From positions 124,001 through 188,000 of the forward strand of contig BLAL01000321.1 in the NCBI GenBank assembly GCA_015698045.1: a DNA stretch of 64,000 bases, read 5' to 3'. How positions within the stretch are numbered: position 1 is the first letter of the stretch; each line of letters begins with the position of its first letter. Below are positions 45,579 through 57,955 of the stretch, piece by piece. The DNA is from Rhizophagus clarus. Lineage: Eukaryota; Glomeromycota; Glomeromycetes; Glomerales; Glomeraceae. Made by a program: the position numbers and the translations under genes. The notes beneath the pieces are model-generated. The model was given only the letters and a program-made list of their open reading frames with translations. It was not told the DNA's origin and ran no database searches.

Positions 45579-46510
45579 ATTCTTTTGTAACTTGAAAAAC
45601 TCTACAAAAATTATATATATTTATATGTAATAGATATTAAAATACTTTTGCTGAGTAATAAAATAGATTATTATAATAAAATTTTGAGGGATTATCATTT
45701 CTTTTTTATGTAATCTATTCCAAATATTGTCTTGTAACAATACTGCTTATGATACTCCTATAATACTATTACAATTCCTTTATAATCTTTATAAAATACT
45801 TATTAGAAAATTTTTTTTAGAGATCAGATATATATTAATAAAAAAATTATATAATATATAAGATTTCAGAAATTAAATTTGGAATACTAATTAAAAATCT
45901 AATAAATATACATAATTTTACTATTTTAATATATGTTAAATTGATTATAAATTTTGAAATCATGATATATTATTTAAATATTTAAAGATCCATAATTTTT
46001 AACTGATTTATCTATGTATAATATAATTTTATTATTTCATCAAGTTAGATTATTATGAATTCATTTCAATTCTATAAAATTCTGTATATTTATTCTGTTT
46101 ATTGATAGAAATCATCATAAAATTAGTATAGTATTTTTATCTACTCTATATCTAGAATTGAAGATTTGAATATAGCTCTTGAATGTGATAATTAGAATTT
46201 CATTATGATAATTGATGTGTTATCTATTATATTTATTAGTATCAAAATGACTAAAGAGAATCCCAAAAAATTTTTACATAGGTAAGATCCTAAAAATGTT
46301 TTTTATTAATAACTCTAAGCAAGGATTTTTATTATAATCACTAAGCAAAGTTTATATTTAATCTTAAAAATTATATAAAAATAAGCACATAAATCTTCCA
46401 ACTTAAATATTATTTTCATTTTTACAATTAATTAGTTATCTAAAAACTAATATATTTTATTAGTCAAATTTGAAACAATAAAATAAAACATATTTAATAT
46501 GTTAATAATC
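45579..46510. other. AT-rich intergenic stretch
   Basis: No coding or repeat signal was recognised. Confidence 0.5.
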
Positions 46511-49500
46511 CTACAAAATTTTTTTAATAATATTTTTTCTTCCAAAATATTTATAATAATATTTTTTTTTGTTACCCAATAATTTTAATATATTCCCTTC
46601 AATTGAAATTCCAGATAGTAGAATATGATAAAATATATTAAATACTAAATGATGCGTTAAAATATTATAACCTTTCTGAACTATATCACTAAAAAGATCA
46701 AGATAAATAGGAATGTAAATATGTAATGAAATATATGAAACATTGTCCAAACTTGTTATTAGTTCCTTGGTAAAATAATGATTTGAATAGGCTTCATAAT
46801 AAATAGCTATAACCTGATCAATACATATTTGATTTTTATATTTAACAAATATATAGTTTCCTTTAATTAATGGCACATCTTTTGAAATGTTAACATTTTC
46901 AATATTTGGAACTTAAAAGAATTATTAATATTAAATCATTTGAAAACTAACAATAAAATTATTAAACCAAATAACTTAAAGATTGTTGAACTCTTTTTTT
47001 AGTTAACTTCTGTTTGTTTTTTAGTCTTTCTAACTCCTCAATATGCAACTGAGCAAGAGTCAATGAAACATTTTTTCTATTTTCTTTCCATCATTTTTCT
47101 CTTTGAATTACAAATTGTTGATTAACATCTTCATTTTTTGAAAAGAAAGAGATCAAATTATTGGCTATATTTGGCATAATTGAATTTGATGAACTTAAAC
47201 TTGAAGTAGGTTTTTTAATTTTTCATTCTAAGGACTTTGAACAATAAGCTTCATGATGAGATCTTTGAAGAATTAAACTTTCAAAATTCAGATCATTATC
47301 TAAAAAAAATTGGTAGTCATTATCAATTATAAATAAATTAAGTTAATAATAATTAATAATTGTAAATTATGAATAGCAAATAAATAAAGCTTACCACTAT
47401 CTCCATCATTGATAATTAACAAGTTATTTGATTTTTATTAATTCTTTTAAATTGAAATTGTCCTTCATTAAACATTTGATTAGAGTAATCATAATTATGC
47501 ATTTCTTTAGATACATTTTCATAATTACAGATATTTCATTTAATACAGCTGAAATATTTAATTCATCACTTTCAGATGTTTCACTTTCTGTTTCGCATTC
47601 ATACCTACAATTGATACTATGTGATATTTCATAATATCTCTCATTCATAATAATTACTATTTTTGATTCATTAATCTCAATAGGTAATTCTGCTGATTGA
47701 AGTATTTAAAGAAATTCTGCTAGTTCATGAGCAATTTGACAGGAATGATTTAAAGTTTGGAGAATTTGATTATTATCAGGCCATAGGCAAAGCATTTCTA
47801 GGGAATTATTATCAATAGAGTCGAAATGACATTCAAAATGATAGCCTATAAGTAAAATAAATAATGATATTAATAGATAGATTAATAATAAAAGTGTAAG
47901 ATTATTTTAAAGATTGCAATAACCTTCTCTTATAGATTTTTCCTTTTTAAAAGTCAACTTTTCATTTTTTAATGCTTTTATATATTGCGAGATTTTTGAA
48001 ACCATTTGAATTAATTCTGCAAAGTCAAAATCTGAATTAAGTTGATGTGTAATACTGAAAAAATATTCTAGTACTGATTTAAAACCATAAAGCTAAGGTA
48101 ATAGTGGAATTGAAGGATAAAAATCTTGATGTGCTTTGACTAAAAAAATTATTGATTCACACAAAGAGTTAAGAATTGCAAAAATCAAAAAGTTTGATTA
48201 GCTAAAAAATTTTTGGAAATAGAAATAAAATTCAGATATTTTTTTGCTAAACATTGAATGTGAAACTGCCAAAACCTTAAAAAGAAAAATCCAGTCATTG
48301 ATATATGAATTCATTCTAAGGGTGTCAAATTTCTATTAAGATAACTATCAACAATTTTGCCTATATAAGAATAAATAAAAAAAAAAAATATTTTAATATA
48401 AATTACTTAATTTCTTAAATCATCACATATATTAATCTATTAAACATATATACCCATAATAAACAAGTAAATGAAAAACCTTTGTATTCAAGTTTTAACT
48501 AATAATTATTATATAATATTAATTGTTTTAAATTAACAGAACAAAATATTCAGTAGGCTACTCTATTATCTTAGCGATTTAATTTAATTATATCATTTTT
48601 ATATATCACAGAATCATGATAATTAACTTGTTCAAGAAGGTAATCATAATGAACTGATGAATTTCCAAAGATTAAAAATCTTGCACCTGACATTATAGTA
48701 TTTCTTGCAGTCTTCTTTGCATACTTTGGATCCTGAACCAGAATTATAGGACCAGTTGATTCAAAAATAGGACAACTAAAATTTATATTTAATGTAGAAT
48801 CATAAATAGAAAGTCTCTTAGTATTTGAAAAGTTCAATATAGTTTGCTGAGCTTGAAATTCTACTATTGCACCATCTGATTCTAATGAAAGAATAAAAAA
48901 TCCTAACTGAGATATAATATCTTGAAATAATTTTTTATGTAATTAAGTAATATCATTTGCACCATCAGATTCTTTATTTAGAATTAATGTTATAACTACT
49001 GGAGGAAATTTTGGTAATGAAATCTAAAAAATTGAAAATTTTAATTTGATAGTAATATTTAATATAAAAAAATAAAAAATTTCTAATCTATACCTGTAAT
49101 ATATATACGTAAGCATCTTTAGCAATTGCCTTTTTTTCCTTAATTTTACTAATAATGTTTGAAATATCACCATATATGTTTACAATAGTTTTTTCTTTTG
49201 GCAAAACTGAACTAATAATGCAACCAAATATAGGTGAATATCGCAATCTTTTTTCAACTTTGTATTATCAGTTATTGCAGCTAAAGGACCATCATAACTA
49301 ATAGTATCGATTAGCTGTTTAAATCGTGCTACATTTATAAAGCATAATTCAGGATTAGTTAAACGATCTTTATTATTGTTACATAAATATCTAATAAAAT
49401 AAATAATGATATAAATATTAATTATTAATACAATATTAATTAACATATTTGTATTTAAAATAAATTAATTATTGAATTGATTGAATATTTCATTCTTTCA

Positions 49501-50771
49501 AATTTTGTCTAAATAAATCTAATGCTTTCAAGTTAATTTCTCTTAAGATAACAAGAAAACTAGTAAATTCGTCAAAATATTTAATATTTTGCTTGCCCAT
49601 ATTCTTGGATTTTCTTTCTGCAGTATCATACATTACTTTACATAATTTCATAAATCCTAGTTATTCGTTAAATGCTCTGTTTAATGCCATATTAGCTAAA
49701 TTTATCCAATTTATCACATTATTTTTATTATCATTATTAAATAAATTCCAAATAGTATGAAGATCTACATTTTGCAAATATTTAACGCATTATCTTCCCA
49801 GTAATATTTTGGTGTGAATTTGATATTACTTGGCAAAGGAGTTTTTTTTCTAATTTTGTTATAAAGGTTCTTACCAAGACAAAGTGAACTACAATCGCTA
49901 CAAATATTACTTTTTTCTGCAATCCCTATACAACTTTTAGCATGTATACAATTTTCTAATATAAAATAATGTAATTTTATTATTTATTTAATACTTATAT
50001 ATACTTATCAATCTTAAAAAATTAAAATCAATTCACATGGTTGATCAATTTACCAAATACTTTCTGAAAATAAAATACAATTTAATTTTATTTTTTGAGA
50101 GTAGTTAAGTTTTTTCGACTGAATTTACTAAAAAATAAATTTAGAAACATTTCTCATACTATTATTTTAATACGATGTGTTCCTTCAAATTAAGTAGAAG
50201 TATGCTGAATATACATTGATATTTATTCAGCAGATTGAAGTCCATAATAAATTAACTGTTTATTAGAATTTGTAATATTTGATATATTCTTATTAATGTT
50301 AATAAATGAAGGAACATTATTATTTACTTCATCTTACAATTTGTCTATTCGTAATATATTATTTTCATCCATATTATCTTTTTTTTTAATGATCTATATA
50401 TACTTTTATTGATATTCAGTTCATATATTATATAAACAATTTATCAGAAGCTATATCCACCCTAACCTGCAGAATGTGATCATCAAAATTTTCATCCATA
50501 TTATCATCAACATCAGAATCCTAATTTTCATCTTCATTATCATTATCTTCATTTGTTTTTTTAATTGGTTTAAAATAATTATAATATTACATTAATCTTT
50601 GCTTGCTTTGCAACCAGAATTGGCAACATATCGATTAAGGTAATTTTCAGTATATCGTCAGTTTAGCTTAATTATTTTATCACATATGCAGATTATCTTT
50701 TTTGCATTTATGATATGTGTGCAATACTCATGTTTTGATAATCTTTCTTTATTATATTTATAAAAAGTCAT
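46511..50771 (-). pseudogene. Large transposon-like pseudogene (SDGA/QDPK family)
   Basis: A long minus-strand gene, now broken. The N-terminal part from about 50771 has paired Cys (CTHIINAKK-IICIC) resembling a small zinc finger. Then come CSDCSSLCLGKNL (near 49890), NIKFTPKYYWED (near 49830), ELCFINVARFKQLIDTI and GPLAAITDNTKLKKD (49340-49250), SLPKFPPVVITLIL (near 49015), and SLESDGAIVEFQAQQ (near 48890). QDPKYAKKTARN and YKNDIIKLNR (48745-48570) follow. A block at 46876-46511 with IYYEAYSNHYFTKELI probably belongs to its C-terminal part. Intron-like acceptors such as TATATTAG near 49955 separate blocks. Stops include TAA after ANDIT (near 48945) and after KLNR. I recall this motif order from many Rhizophagus proteins; the SDGA and DPK motifs suggest a transposase-like core, but that is inference. 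Confidence 0.55.
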
Positions 50772-51044
50772 CTTTTTTTACAAAACTTTTAGATGAAAAA
50801 AATTAGAAGATTATCTTATATATTTTTTAATTATATAGATATAAAATCACGTAATTAATAAATAATAATTAAAATTGTAGTAAAATTAAGCAACTCAAAA
50901 CCTCTTAGTATTCTAAAAAAAATGCCAAAAATATGCAAATCAATTATCTTACATTAGTAAAAATTTTGATATAATTAAGCATTATAAATTCTTATATTAT
51001 AAAATTATTTTATGTTTGCTAAGCATCTTGATATCTTATATATA
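50772..51044. other. AT-rich spacer
   Basis: No coding signal was seen. Short spacer upstream of the pseudogene. Confidence 0.45.
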
Positions 51045-51045
51045 A

Positions 51046-51475
51046 GTAGAGGTCTGCAAACTGAGCTTAGACCTAGATGCTGGACCAGATTTAAACTGAT
51101 AAATTTTAATTAAAAAAAGACTTGAGCTGAGCTGAACTGGTAGATTTTTTTTGAGAAAATCCAGATTTTCTTAATTCTGATCAAAATTAAACTTGTTGCA
51201 AATTTCTGATTTCAAATTAGACTTGAAAATCAATATTTTTTATTTTAAGTTCATATATAAGTTGTTTTTTATCCAAATATTATATTTTTATTATAAAAAT
51301 TTAAAATTTTTTTTTTTCATTTTTTTTTACATATATTAAAAACTAATTCAAGTCTAGATCAGATCCAAGTTTCAGTATTTTCATCCCAGACTGGATCAGG
51401 CTGGTACATGATATACTATTTTTAAATTCAGGCTAAATCAGGTTTTAAAATATAATCAAATGCAGGTCTTTATTA
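51046..51475. mobile_element. Candidate MITE, poorly bounded
   Basis: The left end reads TAGAGGTCTGCAAACTGAG. The right end, reverse-complemented, reads TAAAGACCTGCATTTGATT, matching at 10 of the first 12 positions or close to it. GAGCTGAGCTGAAC and GGATCAGGCTGG segments lie inside the ends. A clean TSD was not found. Confidence 0.35.
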
Positions 51476-53320
51476 ATAGGTATAGTAACTAAATCAGGTT
51501 ATAAATTACTTATACTTTTATTGCTCATATTTTTATAATAGTCATTAGATTTATGATTACTATTTTTGTGATATTTATTTTACTATTTATATTATTTTTC
51601 TCTAAAATACCTAAATTCTATACAGTATTATTAGAGAACAGTTTCAGAACTGTTATTAAATCTAGATCATAAATAAACTAATCATGTATTGACTCAATTT
51701 TTAAGCAAGTAGATAGATAGATATTTTGTATAATTTTTACATAAAAATATATAATCTTTTGTTATACTTTAGACTAATTATCCATTATGGTATAATTATT
51801 ATCATGATTTTTCATGATTTTCATGATGATAATCAATAGAAATACTATTATTATAATCAATATTATAAATATGATTGTTAATTTGATAATACTACAAGAA
51901 TGATGATAAAAACAACAGAAAAGAAAAGAAGAAAGATAAAGGCTAATACTAGTATCAGAGTTAAAACTAATATTAATATTAAAACCAGAATTAATACTAA
52001 TATTAGAGCCAAAATTAATACCAATGTCAGAGCTAAAACTAATGTTAGAATTAGGATTAATACTATTATTAGCATCATTATTAGAATCAGTACCAATACC
52101 ATTATTACTATTTTCTAGCTTATGATTAAAATTAAAGATTATGCTCTATTTGTTGATAAATAGTATTACTAATAGAACTGAAACTAGCATCATTGTCTTG
52201 TTTATAATTAAAATCATGATCTATATTATATTAATTATTAGTATTAAAATGATAATTATTTTTTTTAATCTTATTAAAATATTTAGAATTAAAATTATTA
52301 TTATTATTATTATCAATATAAATATTGTAAAATTCATTAATAAGAATAATATTATGATCTTAGTCTTTTTCTTGATAAATTGGATAATATAAATTAGAAG
52401 AAAATTGATTATATTCAATATACTATAACTTTAATAAAATAAATATTTATATATTAATATAATGATTGATTAAAAAAGAAGTAATTTCTTTTAGTAAATC
52501 TCATACAAATATAAAATTTGAGGATTAAACTCCTTTAAAATTTATTTAAGATTTTCATAAAATATAATTTTATATATGAATTTCTTTATTAAATAAAAAA
52601 AAAGAATTTCTTTATTAAATTTGTGTAAAATTCTATAATAAAAACTTAATTATTAATTAATAAACTATATTATATAGTATACAATTATTAGTATTTACTC
52701 TTATATATTCTTTTATTGCTTCTTCTTAATATACTTTTAGATTATTTTTATTCTCCTCTAATTCTACTTGTTTAAAAGAAAGTAATATTAATAATGCAAT
52801 TTTTTGTTTAATAATAAAAAAAATACATAATTAATTTTTCTTTCAAAATTAATAGTTCTTTATTAATGACAAAGTTTGGGTGTTTAAATACTAAAAACTT
52901 AAGTCATTACTAATATTAATGCACAGTAATTTCTTAAGCTAATCCAAAAAATTAACTAGAAGTTAATTTTTTTTGTAAAATAAAAAGAATGCATCTTTAT
53001 TTTTAATTTAGCAAAAGTACTTTATTTAATTATTCTGCTTTATCCAGAAAATGGTTTAAACAAATATTATTCAAATTACTTTAATTTAAATTAGAAGATA
53101 AAGAAAAAACTATAATGTTACAATTCAACTTTAAGAATCTTTTATATAACCTATTTATTTAAAACCTCAAATATATAACAAAAGTTAAAAATTAAAAATT
53201 GGTTTAAAAATTGAATAAAATTTACTATAGATTGCAAGTTCAAAAAATTACTGTTATAATAAGCATATGGTTTATAAAATTTGGGATTAAATATTATTTG
53301 ACAAAGAAGTTAGTTTTTAA
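51476..53320. other. AT-rich stretch with simple repeats
   Basis: The segment 51895-52130 is a degenerate repeat of AATACTAATATTAGAGCC-like units, which opens frames on both strands that I do not accept. The rest is plain AT-rich sequence. Confidence 0.5.
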
Positions 53321-53324
53321 ATGT

Positions 53325-53515
53325 TGTTAAACTGATTCCTGACATCAATTTTCTCAATATAACTTTTTTCTGACAATGATTTTCTAAAAAACACAATCCT
53401 GATTATATATTTTTCTAAATAAGATATTTTCCTGACATAATATTATCCTGATGATAAATATCTTGACAAACAATATCCTGACATAACAATTTCCTGAAAT
53501 CAATTTATAAAAAAA
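53325..53515. repeat. Irregular repeat of the CCTGACAT motif
   Basis: TCCTGAC, TTCTGAC, TCCTGAT or TCTTGAC recurs about every 20-30 bases, some eight to ten times, separated by AT-rich spacers. No fixed period. Confidence 0.5.
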
Positions 53516-54818
53516 TGTAACTTTAATTAAATAATAGTAATACATTATAAAATTGAAAATTTTAAATTTATTAATTTTTTTAAAAATTTAATTAATTTTA
53601 TTGATAATTATTATTTTGTGATAATTATACAAATAGGTTTTAATACAAATAGATATATAAAATAAATAGGTTAAAAATAATTTATTTAGAAAGTAATTGT
53701 TGTTCATTAATATTTTTATCATTATTATTATTTTTGATTTAGTTAAAATTGATCAAATTTTGAATAAAAATAATAAAATACTGAAAATACTTATATTATA
53801 AGTTGATTAACAATAATCAATAATTTACTAAGTAAAAATTCATTCAAATATTTAAAAAAAAAAATTTTTTTATTATAATTTAGTTGAATATCATATAATA
53901 AAATCAGATCAGTACTAATATGAATGATGGTTGACTTGCATCATACATTTTCATTTAACTTATCTTTAAAAGATAGCATTTCTTTAATAGCATTTAATTT
54001 TTCTTTTTTTGACTCATCACTCCTTTTCTTAAGAAAGGCATTAAAATATACTGTTTTTTACTCTCACATTTTTTTATTTTTCTTTTAATTAATTAATCTC
54101 TTTATGTAATTTTAGTTAATATGAAAAATTTTATCTTAAAATATTTTACTAATTAAAGAATAGTCTGTAAATAATTTGATATTTGAGGTTTTATTACTGG
54201 CATAAATTTTTCATTTAACATTTTGAAACATTTCTTCGAGAAATTTAAAGTTTCTGTAAAAATTTACTAAAGTATTCAAATATATATATCTTTTTAATTT
54301 TAATAATATATATGAAATTGTAATTGTATTCAAAAAATAATTGTCTTATATTAAAATAAATTGTAATAAAATGTATAATTTTATTTTTTATTTAATAAAA
54401 AAAATTAAGATATTGCATAAAAAATAAATTCTATTAATTTATTTATTATATTAAAAAATTTTTTTTTAATTTTATTTTTTTTTTACAAATTATTTTAAAA
54501 TTTAATTTTGGAAAATTGTCATATTAGGATATTTATTGTTAAGATAATATTATATTGAAAAAATATTTTATTTGAGAAAACATTTTATTAAAATTGTATT
54601 TTATCACTAGGAAAAGATTACATCAGAAAAATTGGTTAGAAAATCATGCTGTAACTATTTTTAAAACTTTTGAAAAAATTGAAAAATATTTTTATTTTTT
54701 ATATATATCTGACCTGATCATGTCTCTAATCATAAATAATGATATACATAATTTAAACTCTAATAATCAAAAATATATATATAATGTGTTGCAAAAAAAA
54801 CCAGAAAAAAGTTCATAT
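53516..54818. other. AT-rich stretch with one doubtful ORF
   Basis: The 89-codon frame at 54594-54863 (MYFITRKRLHQKNWLENHAV at the start) runs into the MITE and ends inside it with YGVFAIERYETQKNF. Its first half may be an old exon, but I see no domain and do not call a gene. Confidence 0.4.
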
Positions 54819-54972
54819 GGGGTCTTTGCAATAGAAAGGTACGAAACTCAAAAAAATTTTTAAATTTACTTTATATGCCAATTATGTTTTTTATACTAAA
54901 ATAAGTGTAAATTTAATATTGATTAAATTTTTATTTTTTTTGAGTTTCGTACCTTTCTATTGCAAAGACCCC
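54819..54972. mobile_element. GGGGTCTTTGC MITE, copy 3
   Basis: A 154-bp copy with intact inverted GGGGTCTTTGCAATAGAAAG ends and flanking 4-bp duplication ATAT. Close in sequence to copy 2. Confidence 0.85.
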
Positions 54973-56120
54973 ATATGATAAAAATATATGTTATGCATTT
55001 AAAATAAATTCAATTTACATTGTATAAATTGAATAATGAACCTATAATTTAAGACTACATTTTGATATCTTTCAAAATTATGAATATTTCATTGTTTTTT
55101 GAAAAACTTAACAATAATTATTTACTTTAAAACTAAAAATATAACAGAAAATTTTAATTACATTTATGAAATATTAGTTAATTAAATTTATTTTAAAATA
55201 ATCAAATATTGTCAAAGATAATACAAAAAAATAAATATCAAAAAAATTTGCAGTAAAGAAACATTTATGATAAATGATAAGAATTTTTTTCTTCAAATTT
55301 TAAATTTTTGATATATAATAAAAAAGTTAGTAAATGGCTTAAATAGCAAAAATATATATAATTTACTTAAAACAAAACCAATTTTTATTATTTAAAATGT
55401 AAAATAAACTTGAATATTGAAATTACATTTTAATAACTTTTAGGATCATGATGTTTTTTTATTTTTTGAAAAAATTAAACTACAAATATTGATTTTAAAG
55501 AAAAAATTTTATATTAAATTTATAAACTAAAAATAATCCAAATTCACTGGAAATTTCTCAAATTTTATTAAAATAAATAAAAAAATGTAAATAAAAAAAA
55601 AAATTTTTTAATAATATAAGGTATTCTATATAAAATGATATAAATTTGTTTTTAACAAGTTATAAAAATAGTTGAATTAAAAAAATATTATTATAAATTT
55701 AATTGTAGAAAAATTACTAAAATAAATTTTATATTAATTTATTGTTAATAAAATTTATGAGTTTTTAGCTTTCAATTAAATTATTTCATATAATTATAAT
55801 TTAATATGATTGTCATAGTATTATAACTAATTTTTTAATTCTGATTTTTTTTTGCAATATACTGTATGTCTACTTTGTACAGTAATGCTGTATATAAAAG
55901 AAAAGTTAAATTTTTTTTTAATAAACTTTCTAATTTTATTATTTAAATTTATCACATCATTATTTATCATTATATATATTTATAAATAATATTTTATCAT
56001 TAAAATAATAATATTATTCTATAAGTATACTATTTTTTATTCTATCAAATATTTCATTGTAATAGTATTATAATATTAATAAATATATTAACATATCTTT
56101 GAATATGTAATTAAAAACTA
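54973..56120. other. AT-rich stretch with faint ~350-bp duplication
   Basis: Segments near 54980-55130 and 55330-55500 share order of motifs (ATTACATTTTAATA or CTACATTTTGATA, then ATTTTTTGAAAAA and ACTTTAAAACTAAAA-like runs). This suggests an old tandem duplication. No gene was seen. Confidence 0.35.
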
Positions 56121-56123
56121 TTA

Positions 56124-56342
56124 TAGAATCTCAAATAATATATAATAAATATATTAGATTTGAGTTTGCTTAATAATTATATAAAAAAAATTCTATATAA
56201 AACTTTTATTTGCTTATTTTAATATAAAATTTTTAATTAGTTAGATATTTAAATGTGTAGTAAAACTTATTTTTATTTTAGCTTAGTAATTATATTTGCA
56301 TAGCAAAATTTTTTATTTGTATAACAAAGATTTTCATATACA
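56124..56342 (+). repeat. ~220-bp direct repeat, copy 1
   Basis: It matches 57610-57827 in the same orientation. Shared stretches include TTAGATTTGAGTTTGCTTAA, ACTTTTATTTGCTTATTTTA and GTATAACAAAGATTTTCATA. The two copies bracket array F and start 1486 bp apart. Confidence 0.75.
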
Positions 56343-56540
56343 GTCACACCTTGATATAACAAAGCAAGTTTAGATTGATCAGACCTTCATTATAAAAAAT
56401 TCATTAACACTATAACAAATTGTTTAATATAATATAATGAATTATCTGGTATAAAGTTATAGTCATGTGATTTGCCGTTTTATCAGATAATCCAAATATC
56501 TGATCTAGAAAAAAAATTTATTTTTTTTTCTATTTATAGT

Positions 56541-57340
56541 ATTGCTAGACAAAAAACATGACTAAACTTTTGGAATTAAAGTAAAGACAGTTTGAGAAAA
56601 GTGTTTTTAGTGTTTTTTCTAATTATTTATTTTTTTTCTTTTTTTTGTAATATTGTTAGACAAAAAATATTACCGCCAGACTTATGGAATTAAGGTAAGG
56701 GAAGTTGGAGGAAATGTTTTTTATCATTATTTCTATTTATTTAATTTTTTTTTCTTTTTTGTAATGTTGCAGGATGAAAAGCATGACCAGACTTTTGAAA
56801 TTAAGATAAAGGGGTTTGAAGAAGGTGTTTTTCAATGTTTTTTCTATTTATTTATTTTTTTTTTTTTTTATAATATTGCCAGACAAAAAATATAACCAGA
56901 CTTTTGGAATTAAGGTAAGGGGGGTTTGGAAAAGGTGTTTTTCAGTATTTTTCTATTTATTTTTTCTTTTTTATAGTGTTGCCAGATGAAAAATATGATC
57001 AGACTTATAGAATTAAGGTAAGAAAGGGTTGGGAAGGTGTTTTTCATCATTGTTTCTAATTAATCAAGTTATTTAATTTTTTTTCTTTTTTGTAATATTG
57101 CCAGATGAAAAGCATGACTGGATTTTTGGAATTAAGATAAGAGAAATTGGAAGAAGTACTATTTTTGTTGTTATTTTTAATTAATTAAGCTATTTAAGTT
57201 TTTTTCTTCTTTTTTGTAGTATTGCCAGATGAAAACACAACTGAGCTTTTGGAATTAAGATAAGGGAGGGCTAGAGGAGATGTTATTATTATTTTCTTTA
57301 AAAAACTTCTTACTTTTATTTTTATAGAGATGTTAGATGG
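56541..57340 (+). other. Tandem exon/intron-like array F (plus strand, 7-8 units)
   Basis: Exon-like blocks are 56549-56580, 56660-56694, 56773-56805, 56883-56914, 56986-57017, 57105-57136 and 57229-57259, with lengths 32, 35, 33, 32, 32, 32 and 31 nt. Typical content is ATGAAAAGCATGACCAGACT followed by TTTGGAATTAAG. Each is preceded by a long T-rich tract and TTG(C/T)CAG or TTAG. Four are followed by a GTAAGG-type donor (or GTAAAG, GTAAGA). Three have ATAAG instead, a G-to-A change. Start-to-start spacing is 103-124 bp. An eighth, weaker block follows near 57336. Most lengths do not preserve frame. Confidence 0.65.
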
Positions 57341-57609
57341 AGTTAACTTTGATGCGCAAATGCAAAGTTAATGAAATCAATGACAAAATTTAATATTTTG
57401 ACATTATTAAAATGATTTGTTAAACATTTTTATAAAAGTATTCTGTGACTTTTATATATCATGTATTTAAAAAAAATTATCCTTTTATTAAATGATTATA
57501 GGGCTGTTAGTATATTAGTAATCTTCATTTTACTGGAAAAAAAATTTGTTATAAAAAGGATCATTTTTATATATGCTGTTTTGTAACTTTACTTTGTATA
57601 ATAGTATAC

Positions 57610-57827
57610 AGCAGAACCCTGAACAATATATAAATATGTTAGATTTGAGTTTGCTTAATGATCATATAAAAAAAAACCCCATGTAAGACTTTTATTTGCT
57701 TATTTTAATATAAAATTTTTAGTTGGTTAGATATTTAAATGCGTAGTAAACTTATTTTTATTTTAGCTCAGTAATTATATTTGCGTAGCAGAACCCTTAT
57801 TCGTATAACAAAGATTTTCATATATAG
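57610..57827 (+). repeat. ~220-bp direct repeat, copy 2
   Basis: Second copy of 56124-56342. Its right end coincides with the left border of the Tc1 element, whereas copy 1 continues into CAGTCACACCTTGATATAAC. The Tc1 element probably inserted at or beside this copy. Confidence 0.7.
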
Positions 57828-57955
57828 TATATACACTAACTTTTATTATATACATTTATTTATACTTAAAATTAGTATTTTTATGTCACTGTATAAAAAA
57901 TTTTTATAATAGTCAACCAATAAAAAAAATTGTGCCAAAATATAATATAGATATT

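Noticed and set aside
51878-52418. Overlapping hydrophobic frames on both strands
   Set aside because: Products of AATACTAATATTAG-type simple repeats. No membrane protein pattern beyond Ile/Leu/Val bias.
54594-54863. 89-codon ORF
   Set aside because: Its last third is MITE terminal sequence, and the rest shows no recognisable domain.
56343-56510. Pogo/Tigger-type element starting CAGTCACACCTTGATATAAC
   Set aside because: The sequence resembles such termini, but no inverted partner or transposase was found.
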